This document shows positions 1 to 7,518 of a stretch of DNA of 19,532 bases, in pieces (position 1 is the first letter of the stretch; every line of letters starts with the position of its first letter). The notes under the pieces were generated by a model that made no database searches, had not been told where the DNA came from, and worked only from the letters and a program-made list of their open reading frames with translations. The position numbers and the translations under genes are program-made. Location: assembly GCA_020060485.1 (NCBI GenBank), contig JAGVAB010000012.1, positions 1 to 19,532 of the forward strand, given 5' to 3'. The DNA comes from Anaerolineales bacterium. GTDB taxonomy: Bacteria > Chloroflexota > Anaerolineae > Anaerolineales > Anaerolineaceae.

Positions 1-138
1 GAAAACCTGGCGATATACGCAAACCAGGGCTTATTTGGCCTGTAATTTGGCGTCATCATTAAGATAAGGGAACTGCAAATTAACTTTGAGAAGGCCATGG
101 GCTTGCGGGCCACTTCACACTGGTGCAGAAGAACAATG

Positions 139-147
139 TGTTAAAAT
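139..147 (+). promoter_or_regulatory. possible extended -10 promoter element
   Basis: TG-T-TAAAAT fits the extended -10 pattern TGnTATAAT, about 30 bases ahead of the first gene of the cluster. No convincing -35 hexamer lies at the right distance. The rest of bases 1-177 shows no ORF or RNA that I recognise. Confidence 0.3.
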
Positions 148-177
148 GAAACCAGACACCTAACCAGATCAGATCAT

Positions 178-1110
178 ATGCCAATGAACCCAAAATTCCT
201 GTCCCCCATCCTTTTGCTGATCCTGAAACGTGCCCCGCTGAAAGCCATTTTGAGCGCTGCGCTGATGTTCACCCTTGGCGTGGGGATCGCCGATTATCTC
301 GGCATGTCCACCCGCTGGAATTTGATTTGGGGCGGCCTGAGTCTGTGCCTGTTGCTCCTGCTAGCCTCTGCATACCTGTGCGCCTATTTTGACTTGCTGG
401 AGAATGCCCCGCACAGCCAGCCCTTCCGCAAAGCCTGGGTGGAAAGCAACCAGCAATCCGAAAACCAGCTGCGCCCGGCCATCCTGCTGCAGATCGCCCT
501 GGTCTCATTGGCCGGAGCAGCCACACTGGTGCTGCTGTTGGTGCTGCGGGAAAGCAGCAACCATACAGCGCAAATCTTCATTTCTTTGATCTTTATTCTC
601 CTCTTTTTCCAGGCTGTCCCGCCCCTGCGCCTGGCCTATTCCGGCTATGGCGAACTGCTGGAAGCCATCGTGTTGGCCAATCTCATCCCGGCGCTGGCTT
701 TCTCGCTGCAAGCCGGCGACTTGCATCGCCTGGTGGCAATGACCTCCTTTCCACTCACCTTTCTCTACCTGGCTTTGCTGCTGGCTTTTTCCCTGCCCCA
801 TTACAGCGATGATGTGAAATTCCAGCGTCAATCTCTTATGTCCCGTCTGGAATGGCAGCGCGGCATGAATCTGCACAACATTCTCATTCTGCTGGCCTAT
901 GTGATGCTCGGACTGGCCGCCGCCCTGGGATTGCCTTGGGCATTGACCTGGCCGGGATTGCTGACCCTGCCTGTTGGTCTCTTTCAGATCTGGCAGATTA
1001 CCCAGATCGCTGGTGGCCGGCGCCCCAACTGGCGATTGCTTGCCATCACCGCCATCTCAACCTTTGCCCTGACTGGCTATATGCTGGCCTATGCTCTGTG
1101 GACAGGATGA
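178..1110 (+). CDS. divergent UbiA/MenA-like prenyltransferase-family membrane protein
   Basis: This 310-residue polytopic membrane protein has about eight to nine hydrophobic segments. UbiA-superfamily enzymes attach isoprenoid chains to aromatic acceptors, using Mg2+ held by two Asp-rich motifs. The middle segment (PPLRLAYSGYGE, about residues 150-161) resembles the conserved PP-R-x-Y-x-G-x-GE stretch of MenA-type proteins. The Asp-rich motifs are altered. Motif I, usually NDYFDxxxD, reads CAYFDLLEN, and motif II, usually DYxxD, reads HYSDD. The protein may therefore be non-catalytic or act on something different. The ATG at 178 has no clear Shine-Dalgarno sequence, and the ATG at 184 is equally possible. 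Its stop lies only 4 bases before the preferred moeA start, so it is probably co-transcribed with the molybdenum cofactor genes. The family call is from motif memory and is moderately sure; the substrate is unknown. Confidence 0.6.
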   Translation: MPMNPKFLSPILLLILKRAPLKAILSAALMFTLGVGIADYLGMSTRWNLIWGGLSLCLLLLLASAYLCAYFDLLENAPHSQPFRKAWVESNQQSENQLRPAILLQIALVSLAGAATLVLLLVLRESSNHTAQIFISLIFILLFFQAVPPLRLAYSGYGELLEAIVLANLIPALAFSLQAGDLHRLVAMTSFPLTFLYLALLLAFSLPHYSDDVKFQRQSLMSRLEWQRGMNLHNILILLAYVMLGLAAALGLPWALTWPGLLTLPVGLFQIWQITQIAGGRRPNWRLLAITAISTFALTGYMLAYALWTG

Positions 1111-1114
1111 AAAC

Positions 1115-2353
1115 ATGCCCGAATTTCTCAAACTCACCCCGCCGGATGAAGCGCTCAAATTCTTCATGAGCCATCTGCCGCCCGCCCAGCCGCGGAGCGA
1201 GTACCTGAAAACGATGAATGCCCTGGGCCGGGTATTGCTGCAGGATATTACCTCACCAGAATTCTTGCCTGCCTTCTCCCGCAGCACCGTGGACGGTTAT
1301 GCCGTGCGCGCTGCCGACACATTCGGCGCCAGTGACTCTTTGCCCGTCTATTTGAACCTGGCCGGTGAAGTGCTCATGGGCAGCCAGCCCGATTTCTCTT
1401 TGGCACCCACTGAAGCCGCCCTGATCCACACCGGTGGCATGATTCCCGAAGGCTGTGATGCAGTGGTCATGGTCGAATATACCCAAACCTCCCGTCCGGG
1501 TGAGGTGGAAATCTACAAAGCTGTCGCCAGCGGGCAGAACATCATCCATGCCGGCGAAGACCTTAAACCCGGCCAGGCAGTGCTGCCTGCGGGGACAGTT
1601 CTGCGTCCGGTGGAAATTGGCGGCTTGCTTGCCCTGGGAATCACCCACATCGAGGTGGCCACCCCACCCCGCCTGGGCATCCTTTCCAGCGGTGATGAAG
1701 TGGTTGATCCTGGCCAGCCCATTGCTCCCGGCCAGGTGCGCGACATCAACAGCTACACCCTCAGTGCGCTCATCCAGGCCAGCGGCGGCCAGGCCGTGCG
1801 GTATGGCGTGGTGAAGGATGACCCTAAGGCTCTGGAAGAACGCATGGCGCAAGCATTGCAGGAATGCGATGGCGTGGTGGTCACTGCCGGGTCCTCCGCC
1901 AGCATTCGCGATCTGACCGCCGAGGTGATCAATCGCATGGGGCAGCCCGGGGTGTTGATCCACGGGGTTAACGTGCGCCCGGGCAAGCCCACCATCCTCG
2001 GCGTATGTGATGGCAAACCAGCCATTGGCCTGCCTGGCAATCCGGTCAGCGCACTGGTGATTGCCGGCATCTTTGTCGCGCCTGTCATTCAACACCTGCT
2101 GGGCATTCGCCGCCCGCGCCCTGCCCCCGAAGTCGCAGCCCGTCTGACCACCAATGTTTCCTCGCCGGATGGCCGGGAGGTCTGGATGCCAGTCAAACTG
2201 GAAGTCACCCCGCAAGGCTACCTGGCAGAGCCCATTTTTTTCAAAAGCAACTTGATCTTCAACCTTGCCCGCGCCGACGGGTTGATGCGCATTCCCAACA
2301 CTGCCACAGGCTTGCCTGCCGGAAGTGATGTCAAAGTAACCCTGCTGTATTGA
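1115..2353 (+). CDS. moeA: molybdopterin molybdenumtransferase MoeA
   Basis: MoeA inserts molybdate into adenylylated molybdopterin, the last step of molybdenum cofactor synthesis in the cytoplasm. The 412-residue product has normal length and all expected blocks: STVDGYAVRA (57-66), HTGGMIPEGCDAVVM (105-119), SSGDE (191-195) and LPGNPVSAL (306-314). The usual GGxSxGxxD loop reads GSSASIRD (259-266). The Asp is kept, but the glycines around it are partly replaced. I chose the ATG at 1115 because AGGA (1104-1107) is well spaced before it. An upstream in-frame ATG at 1091 would overlap the previous gene by 20 bases without better support. It is the second gene of the 178-5338 cluster. A fused paralogue lies two genes on, a pairing also known in archaea and other Chloroflexota, where the two copies may differ in metal or partner enzyme (inference). 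Confidence 0.93.
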   Translation: MPEFLKLTPPDEALKFFMSHLPPAQPRSEYLKTMNALGRVLLQDITSPEFLPAFSRSTVDGYAVRAADTFGASDSLPVYLNLAGEVLMGSQPDFSLAPTEAALIHTGGMIPEGCDAVVMVEYTQTSRPGEVEIYKAVASGQNIIHAGEDLKPGQAVLPAGTVLRPVEIGGLLALGITHIEVATPPRLGILSSGDEVVDPGQPIAPGQVRDINSYTLSALIQASGGQAVRYGVVKDDPKALEERMAQALQECDGVVVTAGSSASIRDLTAEVINRMGQPGVLIHGVNVRPGKPTILGVCDGKPAIGLPGNPVSALVIAGIFVAPVIQHLLGIRRPRPAPEVAARLTTNVSSPDGREVWMPVKLEVTPQGYLAEPIFFKSNLIFNLARADGLMRIPNTATGLPAGSDVKVTLLY

Positions 2354-2364
2354 GGAAAGGAAAT

Positions 2365-3336
2365 ATGAAGAAATCCTTGCATGTGATCATGCTTGCCCTG
2401 TTGATCGGTGTCGTCTCGCTTTCTGCCTGCGCCCCCAAAGCCGCCCCGCGCGATACTGCCGCCATCTACACCGAAGCTGCCATGACCGTCGCCGTGCAAT
2501 TGACCGCGGCAGCCGCCCGCACACCATCTGCCACACCCACCCTGACCCCAGAGCCAACTGCCACCCCACTGCCGCCGACCGCAACTCTGGAACCCACCCT
2601 GGCCCCCACCGAAGCCTGGGCATTTCATCCTCCCGGCCCGGTCGTCGCCCCAATCCTGCTGTATAACAGCGTGGCAGACAGCAAAGAAGATGACCCCAAT
2701 TATCAATGGGAAAGCAATTTCAACATTTCCTCCGCCGACTTTCGCATGCAGATGTTGACCCTCAAGGAAGCCGGCTATACTGCCGTACCCATCTCGCTGA
2801 TCATCAAAGCCATTCGCGAGGGCGCCGAACTGCCCCCCAAACCAGTCGCCATTACTTTCGATATTGGACGGGTAACCGTTTACACCAAAGCCCTCCCCAT
2901 CCTGCAGGAAATGGGTTTCATCGGCAACGCATTCATTCCCAGCAGCTACCTGGATGGCAATGCCATGCTCAGCACCGCCCAAACCAAAGAGCTGATCGCC
3001 GCTGGATGGGAAGTGGGCAGCAATGGCATGTATCACACCGACCTGACCACTTACCAGAATCTTGGGGACGAAATTTCTGGCTCCCGCCTGGCCCTGCAGG
3101 AAAAATTGGGCGTAGAGATCACCACCTTTGCCTATGTGGGTATCCCTGATGAGCAAATCGTCAGTCGGGTGGTGGCCTGGGGATACGCCGGTGCAGTCGG
3201 TCTTCTCAGAACCACAGAACACCCTGCCCCCTTCTACCTGGGCCGTTTTGAGATCACCAATGACATGTCCCTGGAAGATTTCGCTGCCATCCTGCCCTGG
3301 AAACCAGCCAGCCTTCCGGCACAGCCAGCCCAATAA
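2365..3336 (+). CDS. lipoprotein with degenerate polysaccharide deacetylase (NodB/CE4) domain
   Basis: This is a 323-residue predicted lipoprotein. It has a basic N-terminus, a hydrophobic core and lipobox LSAC (Cys22), then a Thr/Pro/Ala-rich linker (about 52-82). The NodB-like domain runs from about residue 95 to 290. CE4 enzymes remove N-acetyl groups from cell-wall or exopolysaccharide sugars using a metal held by Asp-His-His. Here the usual TFDDG reads TFDIG (164-168), so the catalytic-base Asp remains but the metal-ligand Asp is lost. The HxxxH motif reads NGMYH (220-224), so the first metal His is lost. The usual LLYHSV reads LLYNSV (98-103). The protein is probably not a metal-dependent deacetylase and may only bind glycans. 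GAGGAAAGG (2352-2360) precedes ATG 2365 and selects it over an upstream TTG at 2350. It lies between two moeA genes, within one operon. Confidence 0.8.
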   Translation: MKKSLHVIMLALLIGVVSLSACAPKAAPRDTAAIYTEAAMTVAVQLTAAAARTPSATPTLTPEPTATPLPPTATLEPTLAPTEAWAFHPPGPVVAPILLYNSVADSKEDDPNYQWESNFNISSADFRMQMLTLKEAGYTAVPISLIIKAIREGAELPPKPVAITFDIGRVTVYTKALPILQEMGFIGNAFIPSSYLDGNAMLSTAQTKELIAAGWEVGSNGMYHTDLTTYQNLGDEISGSRLALQEKLGVEITTFAYVGIPDEQIVSRVVAWGYAGAVGLLRTTEHPAPFYLGRFEITNDMSLEDFAAILPWKPASLPAQPAQ

Positions 3337-3355
3337 CCCCAAAAGGAAGATGCAC

Positions 3356-5338
3356 ATGTCGATCTACCTGCACGATATCCCGCTTCCAGAAGCCCGGGCG
3401 CACTTTCAAAACGCGCTGGAGAAGGCTGGTTTGTGGCAAGTGCTGCAATCCGAGACCATCCCGCTGGACGAGAAAGCTTGCGGGCGCGTGCTGGCGGCCC
3501 CTATTTGGGCTGAACTTTCATCGCCCCATTACCATGCCGCCGCCATGGATGGCTATGCCGTGCGCTCCGCAGAAACCAGCGGGGCAATGCCCAACAATCC
3601 CCTCATCCTCGAAATGGTCAGCCAGGCCGCCTATGTCGATACCGGTGACCCCATGCCAGTCTGGGCTGATGCGGTCATCCCCATTGAGGATGTGGAGCCG
3701 CTGGATGCAGAAGAAAACCTGGCTGCTGAACCGCGAGCGCCCCGCAAGATTCGCATCCGCGCTGCCCTGCCGCCCTGGCAATATGTGCGTCCATTGGGAG
3801 AGGATATCATTGCCACCCAGCTTGTGCTGCCAGCCGGGCATGTTCTGCGCCCTGTAGACCTGGGAGCCATCGCCGCCTGCGGCCACGCCAGCCTGCTGGT
3901 CAGTTGTCCGCCGCGGGTGGCCATCCTGCCCACTGGCACGGAACTGGTGCCCGTTGGCAGTTGTGTGGAATGTGGCGACATTATTGAATACAATTCCATC
4001 GTCCTGGCCGGGCAGGTCAAAACCTGGGGCGGCCTGCCCAATCGTCTGCCAATCACCCCGGATGATTTTGAATTACTCAAGCAACGCATCCAGCAAGCGG
4101 CCGATGAACATGACCTGGTATTGGTCAATGCCGGTTCCTCGGCCGGAGCCGAAGACTTTACCGCCAGCCTGGTGCAGGAACTGGGTGAACTGCTGGTGCA
4201 TGGGGTCGCCGTGCGGCCCGGTCACCCTGTCATTCTGGGCATGCTGCGCCGCTCGCACCCCGCAGCAGATGGACGCACAACCACGCCCGTCATCGGCGTG
4301 CCTGGCTACCCGGTTTCGGCTGCCTTGACCGGCGAGATTTTCATCGAACCGCTGCTGGCCCACTGGCTGGGACGCGTTGCGGCAGAACCGCTGGAAGTGG
4401 AGGCTGCCCTGACACGCAAAGTGACCTCACGCGCCAAGGATGATGACTACATGCGCGTGGTCGTTGGCCGGGTGGGAGAACGTGTTCTGGCTGCCCCGCT
4501 CTCGCGCGGCTCGGGGGTGATCACCTCCCTGGTGCATGCCGATGGCATCACCATCCTGCCGCGCGGCGTGCAAGGACTGGAGGCCGGGTCGCCGGTCAAG
4601 GTGCGCCTCTACCGCAGCCCCAAAGAACTGGAGCATACCATCTTTGCCATTGGCTCGCACGACATGACCCTCGATCTGCTGGCGCATCATCTGGTGCCTT
4701 TCAACCGGCGGCTGGTCTCGGCCAACGTGGGCAGCCTTGGTGGCCTGATCGCCCTGCGGCGCGGCGAAACCCACATCGCCGGCACGCATTTACTGGATGC
4801 CAACACAGGCGAATATAACCTGTCTTATCTCCATCAGTACCTGCCAGAGACCCCGCTGCGCCTGGTCACCTGGGCACATCGCCAGCAGGGGCTTCTGGTG
4901 CCCAAAGATAACCCGCTCGACATCCACGGCCTGCAAGACCTGGTGCGTGACAATGTGCGTTTCATCAACCGGCAGCGCGGGGCTGGTACGCGTGTCCTGC
5001 TCGACTTTCACCTGAAAGAACTGGGTATCAACCCTGAAGAGATCCAGGGCTACCAGCAGGAGGAATTCACCCACCTGGCCGTGGCGGCAGCCGTGGCTTC
5101 GGGCCGTGCGGATTGCGGGCTGGCGGTGGCCGCCGCCGCCCAGGCCCTCAACCTGGACTTTGTGCCCCTGTTTGATGAGCGCTACGACCTGGCCATTCCG
5201 CTGCAATTCGCCAGGGATGACCTCCTCTCACCGCTGTTTAGCTTGATGGCAGACCCGGTCTTCCAACAAACCGTGGCCGCCCTGCCCGGTTATGACGTGC
5301 GTGAAATGGGCAAAGTGCAATTTGAGGGCCTGGCCTGA
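3356..5338 (+). CDS. MoeA fused to periplasmic-binding-protein-like (LysR-substrate-type) domain
   Basis: This 660-residue, two-domain protein has an N-terminal MoeA part (about 1-420) and a C-terminal PBP-like part (about 425-660). The MoeA part includes MDGYAVRS (64-71), LPTGTELVPV (191-200), NAGSSAGAEDFT (258-269) and GVPGYPVSAAL (314-324). The C-terminal part resembles the substrate-binding domain found in ModE/LysR-like molybdate or tungstate sensors. It has RRGETHIAGTHLLD (468-481) and a GAGTR-containing segment, and no signal peptide. Such fusions occur in bacteria and archaea, and the second domain is thought to bind an oxyanion or pterin (inference). AGGA at 3344-3347 is 8 bases before ATG 3356. 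The ATG at 3350 is too close to it, and the longer open frame upstream overlaps the deacetylase-like gene. It is probably the last gene of the cluster, followed by a weak hairpin at 5365-5390. Confidence 0.9.
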   Translation: MSIYLHDIPLPEARAHFQNALEKAGLWQVLQSETIPLDEKACGRVLAAPIWAELSSPHYHAAAMDGYAVRSAETSGAMPNNPLILEMVSQAAYVDTGDPMPVWADAVIPIEDVEPLDAEENLAAEPRAPRKIRIRAALPPWQYVRPLGEDIIATQLVLPAGHVLRPVDLGAIAACGHASLLVSCPPRVAILPTGTELVPVGSCVECGDIIEYNSIVLAGQVKTWGGLPNRLPITPDDFELLKQRIQQAADEHDLVLVNAGSSAGAEDFTASLVQELGELLVHGVAVRPGHPVILGMLRRSHPAADGRTTTPVIGVPGYPVSAALTGEIFIEPLLAHWLGRVAAEPLEVEAALTRKVTSRAKDDDYMRVVVGRVGERVLAAPLSRGSGVITSLVHADGITILPRGVQGLEAGSPVKVRLYRSPKELEHTIFAIGSHDMTLDLLAHHLVPFNRRLVSANVGSLGGLIALRRGETHIAGTHLLDANTGEYNLSYLHQYLPETPLRLVTWAHRQQGLLVPKDNPLDIHGLQDLVRDNVRFINRQRGAGTRVLLDFHLKELGINPEEIQGYQQEEFTHLAVAAAVASGRADCGLAVAAAAQALNLDFVPLFDERYDLAIPLQFARDDLLSPLFSLMADPVFQQTVAALPGYDVREMGKVQFEGLA

Positions 5339-5364
5339 TCATTGTTCAGGGCAATTTTGAGAAT

Positions 5365-5390
5365 AATCAGGAACAACACATTCCCTGATT
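5365..5390 (+). other. inverted repeat, possible weak transcription end
   Basis: AATCAGG (5365-5371) and CCTGATT (5384-5390) form a 7-bp stem with a 12-base loop, 26 bases after the moeA-PBP stop. No U-rich tail follows, so a normal intrinsic terminator is doubtful. Confidence 0.35.
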
Positions 5391-5434
5391 AACGTGTTGA
5401 CTAGTTGACTGTCATCCGGTCCATCAATCCACTC

Positions 5435-5463
5435 TTGCAATCTCTTAATAAATTAGATATGAT
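5435..5463 (+). promoter_or_regulatory. sigma70-like promoter for the peroxiredoxin gene
   Basis: TTGCAA (5435-5440) and TATGAT (5458-5463) are 17 bases apart, in AT-rich sequence about 55 bases ahead of the bcp start. The hexamers match consensus at 4/6 and 5/6 positions. This gives bcp its own transcript, separate from the moeA cluster. Confidence 0.65.
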
Positions 5464-5518
5464 AGATACAAATTGATTAATTTGAATTCATTTACCCACA
5501 AATATCAAGGAGGCTGTT

Positions 5519-5989
5519 ATGCCACTCGAAATGAACACCCCCGCCCCCGATTTCACCCTGCCCGACCAGTTGGGTAGCATGCACACCCTTTCTGCTTACC
5601 GCGGCCAGCCGGTGCTGCTCTACTTCTATCCCAAAGACAACACCAGCGGCTGCACCACCGAAGCCTGCAACTTCCGCGATGATTACAGCGCCTATACAGA
5701 CGCCGGCGTGGTCGTGATCGGTGTCAGCCCGGATTCACCAAAATCGCACTCCGGATTTGTGCTGAAATTTGAACTGCCATTCACTTTGCTGGCAGATCAA
5801 GAACATAAAGTGTGCGAATTGTACGGTGTGTGGGGCAAGAAAAAAATGTACGGCAAGGAATATGAAGGTGTGCAGCGCACCACCTTTTTGATCGGCCCGG
5901 ATGGCGTCATCCAAAAGGTGTGGGAGAAGGTCAAACCGGAAGAACACAGCGAGCAGGTACTGGCATTTTTGAAGGGTGAAGAAGGTTAA
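5519..5989 (+). CDS. bcp: thioredoxin-dependent thiol peroxidase (BCP/PrxQ peroxiredoxin)
   Basis: This protein reduces hydrogen peroxide and organic hydroperoxides in the cytoplasm, using electrons from thioredoxin. The 156-residue product has the normal length. It carries the PrxQ signature SGCTTEACNFRD, with peroxidatic Cys45 and resolving Cys50. These match the positions and five-residue spacing of the E. coli atypical 2-Cys enzyme. Further family features are the APDFTLPD start, FYPKDNTSGC and a late RTTFLIGPDG strand. AAGGAGG (5507-5513) precedes ATG 5519 at good spacing, so the start is secure. The gene appears monocistronic, with its own promoter upstream and 351 bases of non-coding sequence downstream. 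No terminator with a U tract is visible after it. Confidence 0.96.
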   Translation: MPLEMNTPAPDFTLPDQLGSMHTLSAYRGQPVLLYFYPKDNTSGCTTEACNFRDDYSAYTDAGVVVIGVSPDSPKSHSGFVLKFELPFTLLADQEHKVCELYGVWGKKKMYGKEYEGVQRTTFLIGPDGVIQKVWEKVKPEEHSEQVLAFLKGEEG

Positions 5990-6340
5990 CAAGACTGGAT
6001 TGCTAAGCCGCCTATCCAATAAAGCACCCCACGTGCCGAAATCCTTCAGGCATGCAATTCAATCTTTTCCAGGGCTCGTTCAAAACAAAGGCTGCCTTCC
6101 AGACCAGCCTTGAAAAGGCTATGCAAACAGAAAGCGTAACAACCAGCAAGTTGCCATCGTGAATATTCTATTCAATAATCCAACCTTTCCAAGGGATATT
6201 GATACTCTCAAAAAAGGGGTGATTGTTTTTCTTCGCGCCTTCGCGGCTTTGCGTGATACTTCAATCAAGCATACAAAACGAAAAAACCGGGGGTATACTA
6301 CAAACATCACAACCGCATCTCTGATCACACGAGGCACACC
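5990..6340. other. intergenic stretch with short hairpins and a small repeat
   Basis: No credible gene is seen here; the short ORFs on both strands lack ribosome sites and recognisable content. AAGGCT (6088-6093) can pair with AGCCTT (6106-6111), and a second AAGGCT follows at 6115-6120, giving alternative small stems. A GC-rich repeat lies at 6231-6254. TATACT (6294-6299) could be a -10 for the next gene, but I see no matching -35. Confidence 0.5.
6220..6267. repeat. dispersed-type intergenic repeat with three 8-bp degenerate units
   Basis: CTTCGCGC, CTTCGCGG and CTTTGCGT follow each other directly at 6231-6254. The block is flanked by the short inverted pair TGATTG (6220-6225) and CAATCA (6262-6267). 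On the reverse strand it encodes SRKAAKARRK, a string I recall from spurious ORFs over intergenic repeats in many environmental genomes. One copy is present in this window. Confidence 0.5.
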
Positions 6341-7243
6341 ATGAAACTTTCCGTACTGGTCGACAACAACACGATCATTGACCGCTATTTCCTGGGCGAG
6401 CCGGCCCTGTCCATCTTCATCGAAGTGGATGGGGTCCGGGTGTTGTTCGATTGCGGTTATTCGGATGCCTTTCTGCAAAATGCCCGGAAGCTGGGTATTG
6501 ACCTGCTGGATCTGGACGCAGTGGTCATCTCACATGGCCACGTGGACCACACCTGGGGTCTGATGGCCCTGATGCGCCTGTATACCGAGTACAATTTCGA
6601 AAACGCCGCCTTCTCCCGTCCTGCCCGCACCAAACGTCCAGAGCTGATCGCCCACCCCGCCGCGCTGGAAAGTAAAAACCTGGACAGCCTGGGCCTCGGC
6701 GAGATCGGTTCCGTCTTCGATCCCGGCAAACTCGCCCGGCATTTCGACCTGCACTTGAGCACAACTCCGGTCTGGATCAGCGAAAACCTGGTCTTTTTAG
6801 GCGAGATTGAACGCACCAATGATTTTGAGGCTCAAAAACCTCTGGGCCAGACAACTCATGCAGGACACCAGACCCCGGATCAACTGCTGGATGATTCTGC
6901 TCTGGCTTGCAAAACCCCGCAAGGGTTGGTCATCATCTCGGGCTGTGCCCATGCCGGCATCTGCAATACCATCGAACAGGCCAAACGCGTTTGCAATGAT
7001 GAGCGCATCGTGGACGTGATCGGCGGGTTTCACCTGCTCAACCCCGACCCGAAACAATTATCCGGTACGCTGAATTACTTTTCCGCTCTGCAACCGGGCG
7101 CTGTGCACGCCTGTCACTGCACCGACCTGGCCGCAAAGATCGCCCTGGCAAATGTCGTAAACTTGAAAGAAGCCGGCACCGGAATGAAACTGCAATATGG
7201 CCTCCTTCCAGATAACCGGCAGCCAGCCAGTCGCAAAGGTTAA
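6341..7243 (+). CDS. metallo-beta-lactamase-fold hydrolase of the COG1237 type
   Basis: This 300-residue cytoplasmic protein has no signal peptide. The metal-binding signature SHGHVDH is at 64-70 (His65, His67, Asp69, His70). Further likely ligands lie in GCAHAGI (His204), GGFHL (His231) and ACHCTD (His259, Asp262). The order and the GEIERTNDFE segment (154-163) resemble COG1237. That family includes a methanogen protein linked to the dihydropterin-ribofuranosylaminobenzene phosphate synthase step of methanopterin synthesis, but most bacterial members are uncharacterised. I therefore assign only a metal-dependent hydrolase fold; the substrate is unknown. GAGG (6331-6334) is 6 bases before ATG 6341. 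The gene stands alone, with an intergenic repeat upstream and the promoter of the transporter operon downstream. Confidence 0.85.
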   Translation: MKLSVLVDNNTIIDRYFLGEPALSIFIEVDGVRVLFDCGYSDAFLQNARKLGIDLLDLDAVVISHGHVDHTWGLMALMRLYTEYNFENAAFSRPARTKRPELIAHPAALESKNLDSLGLGEIGSVFDPGKLARHFDLHLSTTPVWISENLVFLGEIERTNDFEAQKPLGQTTHAGHQTPDQLLDDSALACKTPQGLVIISGCAHAGICNTIEQAKRVCNDERIVDVIGGFHLLNPDPKQLSGTLNYFSALQPGAVHACHCTDLAAKIALANVVNLKEAGTGMKLQYGLLPDNRQPASRKG

Positions 7244-7290
7244 CAATCGGTTAAATCTATACGACATTGGAAATGGTATACTTCTTACGG

Positions 7291-7318
7291 TTGACAACTG
7301 GTCATTTTCCAGTATAAT
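7291..7318 (+). promoter_or_regulatory. consensus sigma70 promoter of the liv leader
   Basis: TTGACA (7291-7296) and TATAAT (7313-7318) are both exact consensus hexamers, 16 bases apart. Transcription would begin near 7325, about 34 bases before the short leader ORF and about 400 bases before the binding-protein gene. It is the best match to a housekeeping promoter in the window. That suits a gene set controlled after initiation, by the terminator at 7504-7535. Confidence 0.85.
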
Positions 7319-7358
7319 CGGTTCAACTTTAGTCTGGAACAGGATGATTTAACAAACC

Positions 7359-7478
7359 ATGCATGCCTATCTGATCGCCCTCTCTCTTACCATCATCATT
7401 ATGCGAGTTCTCTACTGGTTTATTGTAGAGAACAAATTCTGGGTTGGGCAGGCAAAGATTTCAGTGAAGATCAGATAA
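7359..7478 (+). CDS. candidate Leu/Ile/Val-rich leader peptide (39 residues) of the liv operon
   Basis: This short ORF starts at ATG 7359 and stops at TAA 7476-7478. Fifteen of 39 codons are Leu, Ile or Val (4 Leu, 7 Ile, 4 Val). They cluster early (LIALSLTIIIMRVL, residues 5-18), before the terminator. It lies between a consensus promoter and an intrinsic terminator, ahead of a branched-chain amino acid transporter operon. This is the layout of leader peptides such as those of the enterobacterial ilv and leu operons. The nearest purine-rich site, AGGA (7341-7344), is 14 bases away, so initiation may be weak. The alternative is a small one-helix membrane protein, because the same residues form a hydrophobic segment. 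Leader function is inference from position and composition. Confidence 0.55.
   Translation: MHAYLIALSLTIIIMRVLYWFIVENKFWVGQAKISVKIR
7407..7433 (+). promoter_or_regulatory. perfect 9-bp hairpin inside the leader ORF (possible pause hairpin)
   Basis: GTTCTCTAC (7407-7415) and GTAGAGAAC (7425-7433) are exact complements around a 9-base loop. The hairpin lies directly after the Leu/Ile-rich codons. In classical attenuators a hairpin here pauses RNA polymerase until the ribosome arrives; that role is inferred. Confidence 0.55.
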
Positions 7479-7518
7479 ATTTTGCAAAACATGAAAATCA
7501 GAGAAGCCACCCAACCAG
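7439..7518 (+). promoter_or_regulatory. candidate antiterminator pairing of the liv leader
   Basis: CTGGGTTGGGCAGGC (7439-7453), within the leader ORF, can pair with GCCACCCAACCAG (7506-7518). The pairing gives nine pairs with one bulged G (7443), a small internal loop, and three more GGC/GCC pairs. The right arm is the left arm plus part of the loop of the intrinsic terminator, so the two structures exclude each other. This is direct complementarity; the switching is inferred. Confidence 0.55.

Noticed and set aside
1253..2215. Long minus-strand ORF (320 codons) opposite moeA
   Set aside because: It is rich in His, Gly and Asp, has no recognisable domain, and lies fully antisense to a well-supported moeA. 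It is a GC-driven shadow frame.
2218..3357. Minus-strand ORF of 379 codons opposite the deacetylase-like gene
   Set aside because: It has Gly-rich low-complexity content, no ribosome site and no family features; the sense frame has a signal peptide and fold motifs.
6159..6344. Short plus-strand ORF of 61 codons before the metallo-beta-lactamase-fold gene
   Set aside because: It runs through the intergenic repeat, lacks a ribosome site and overlaps the next gene start.
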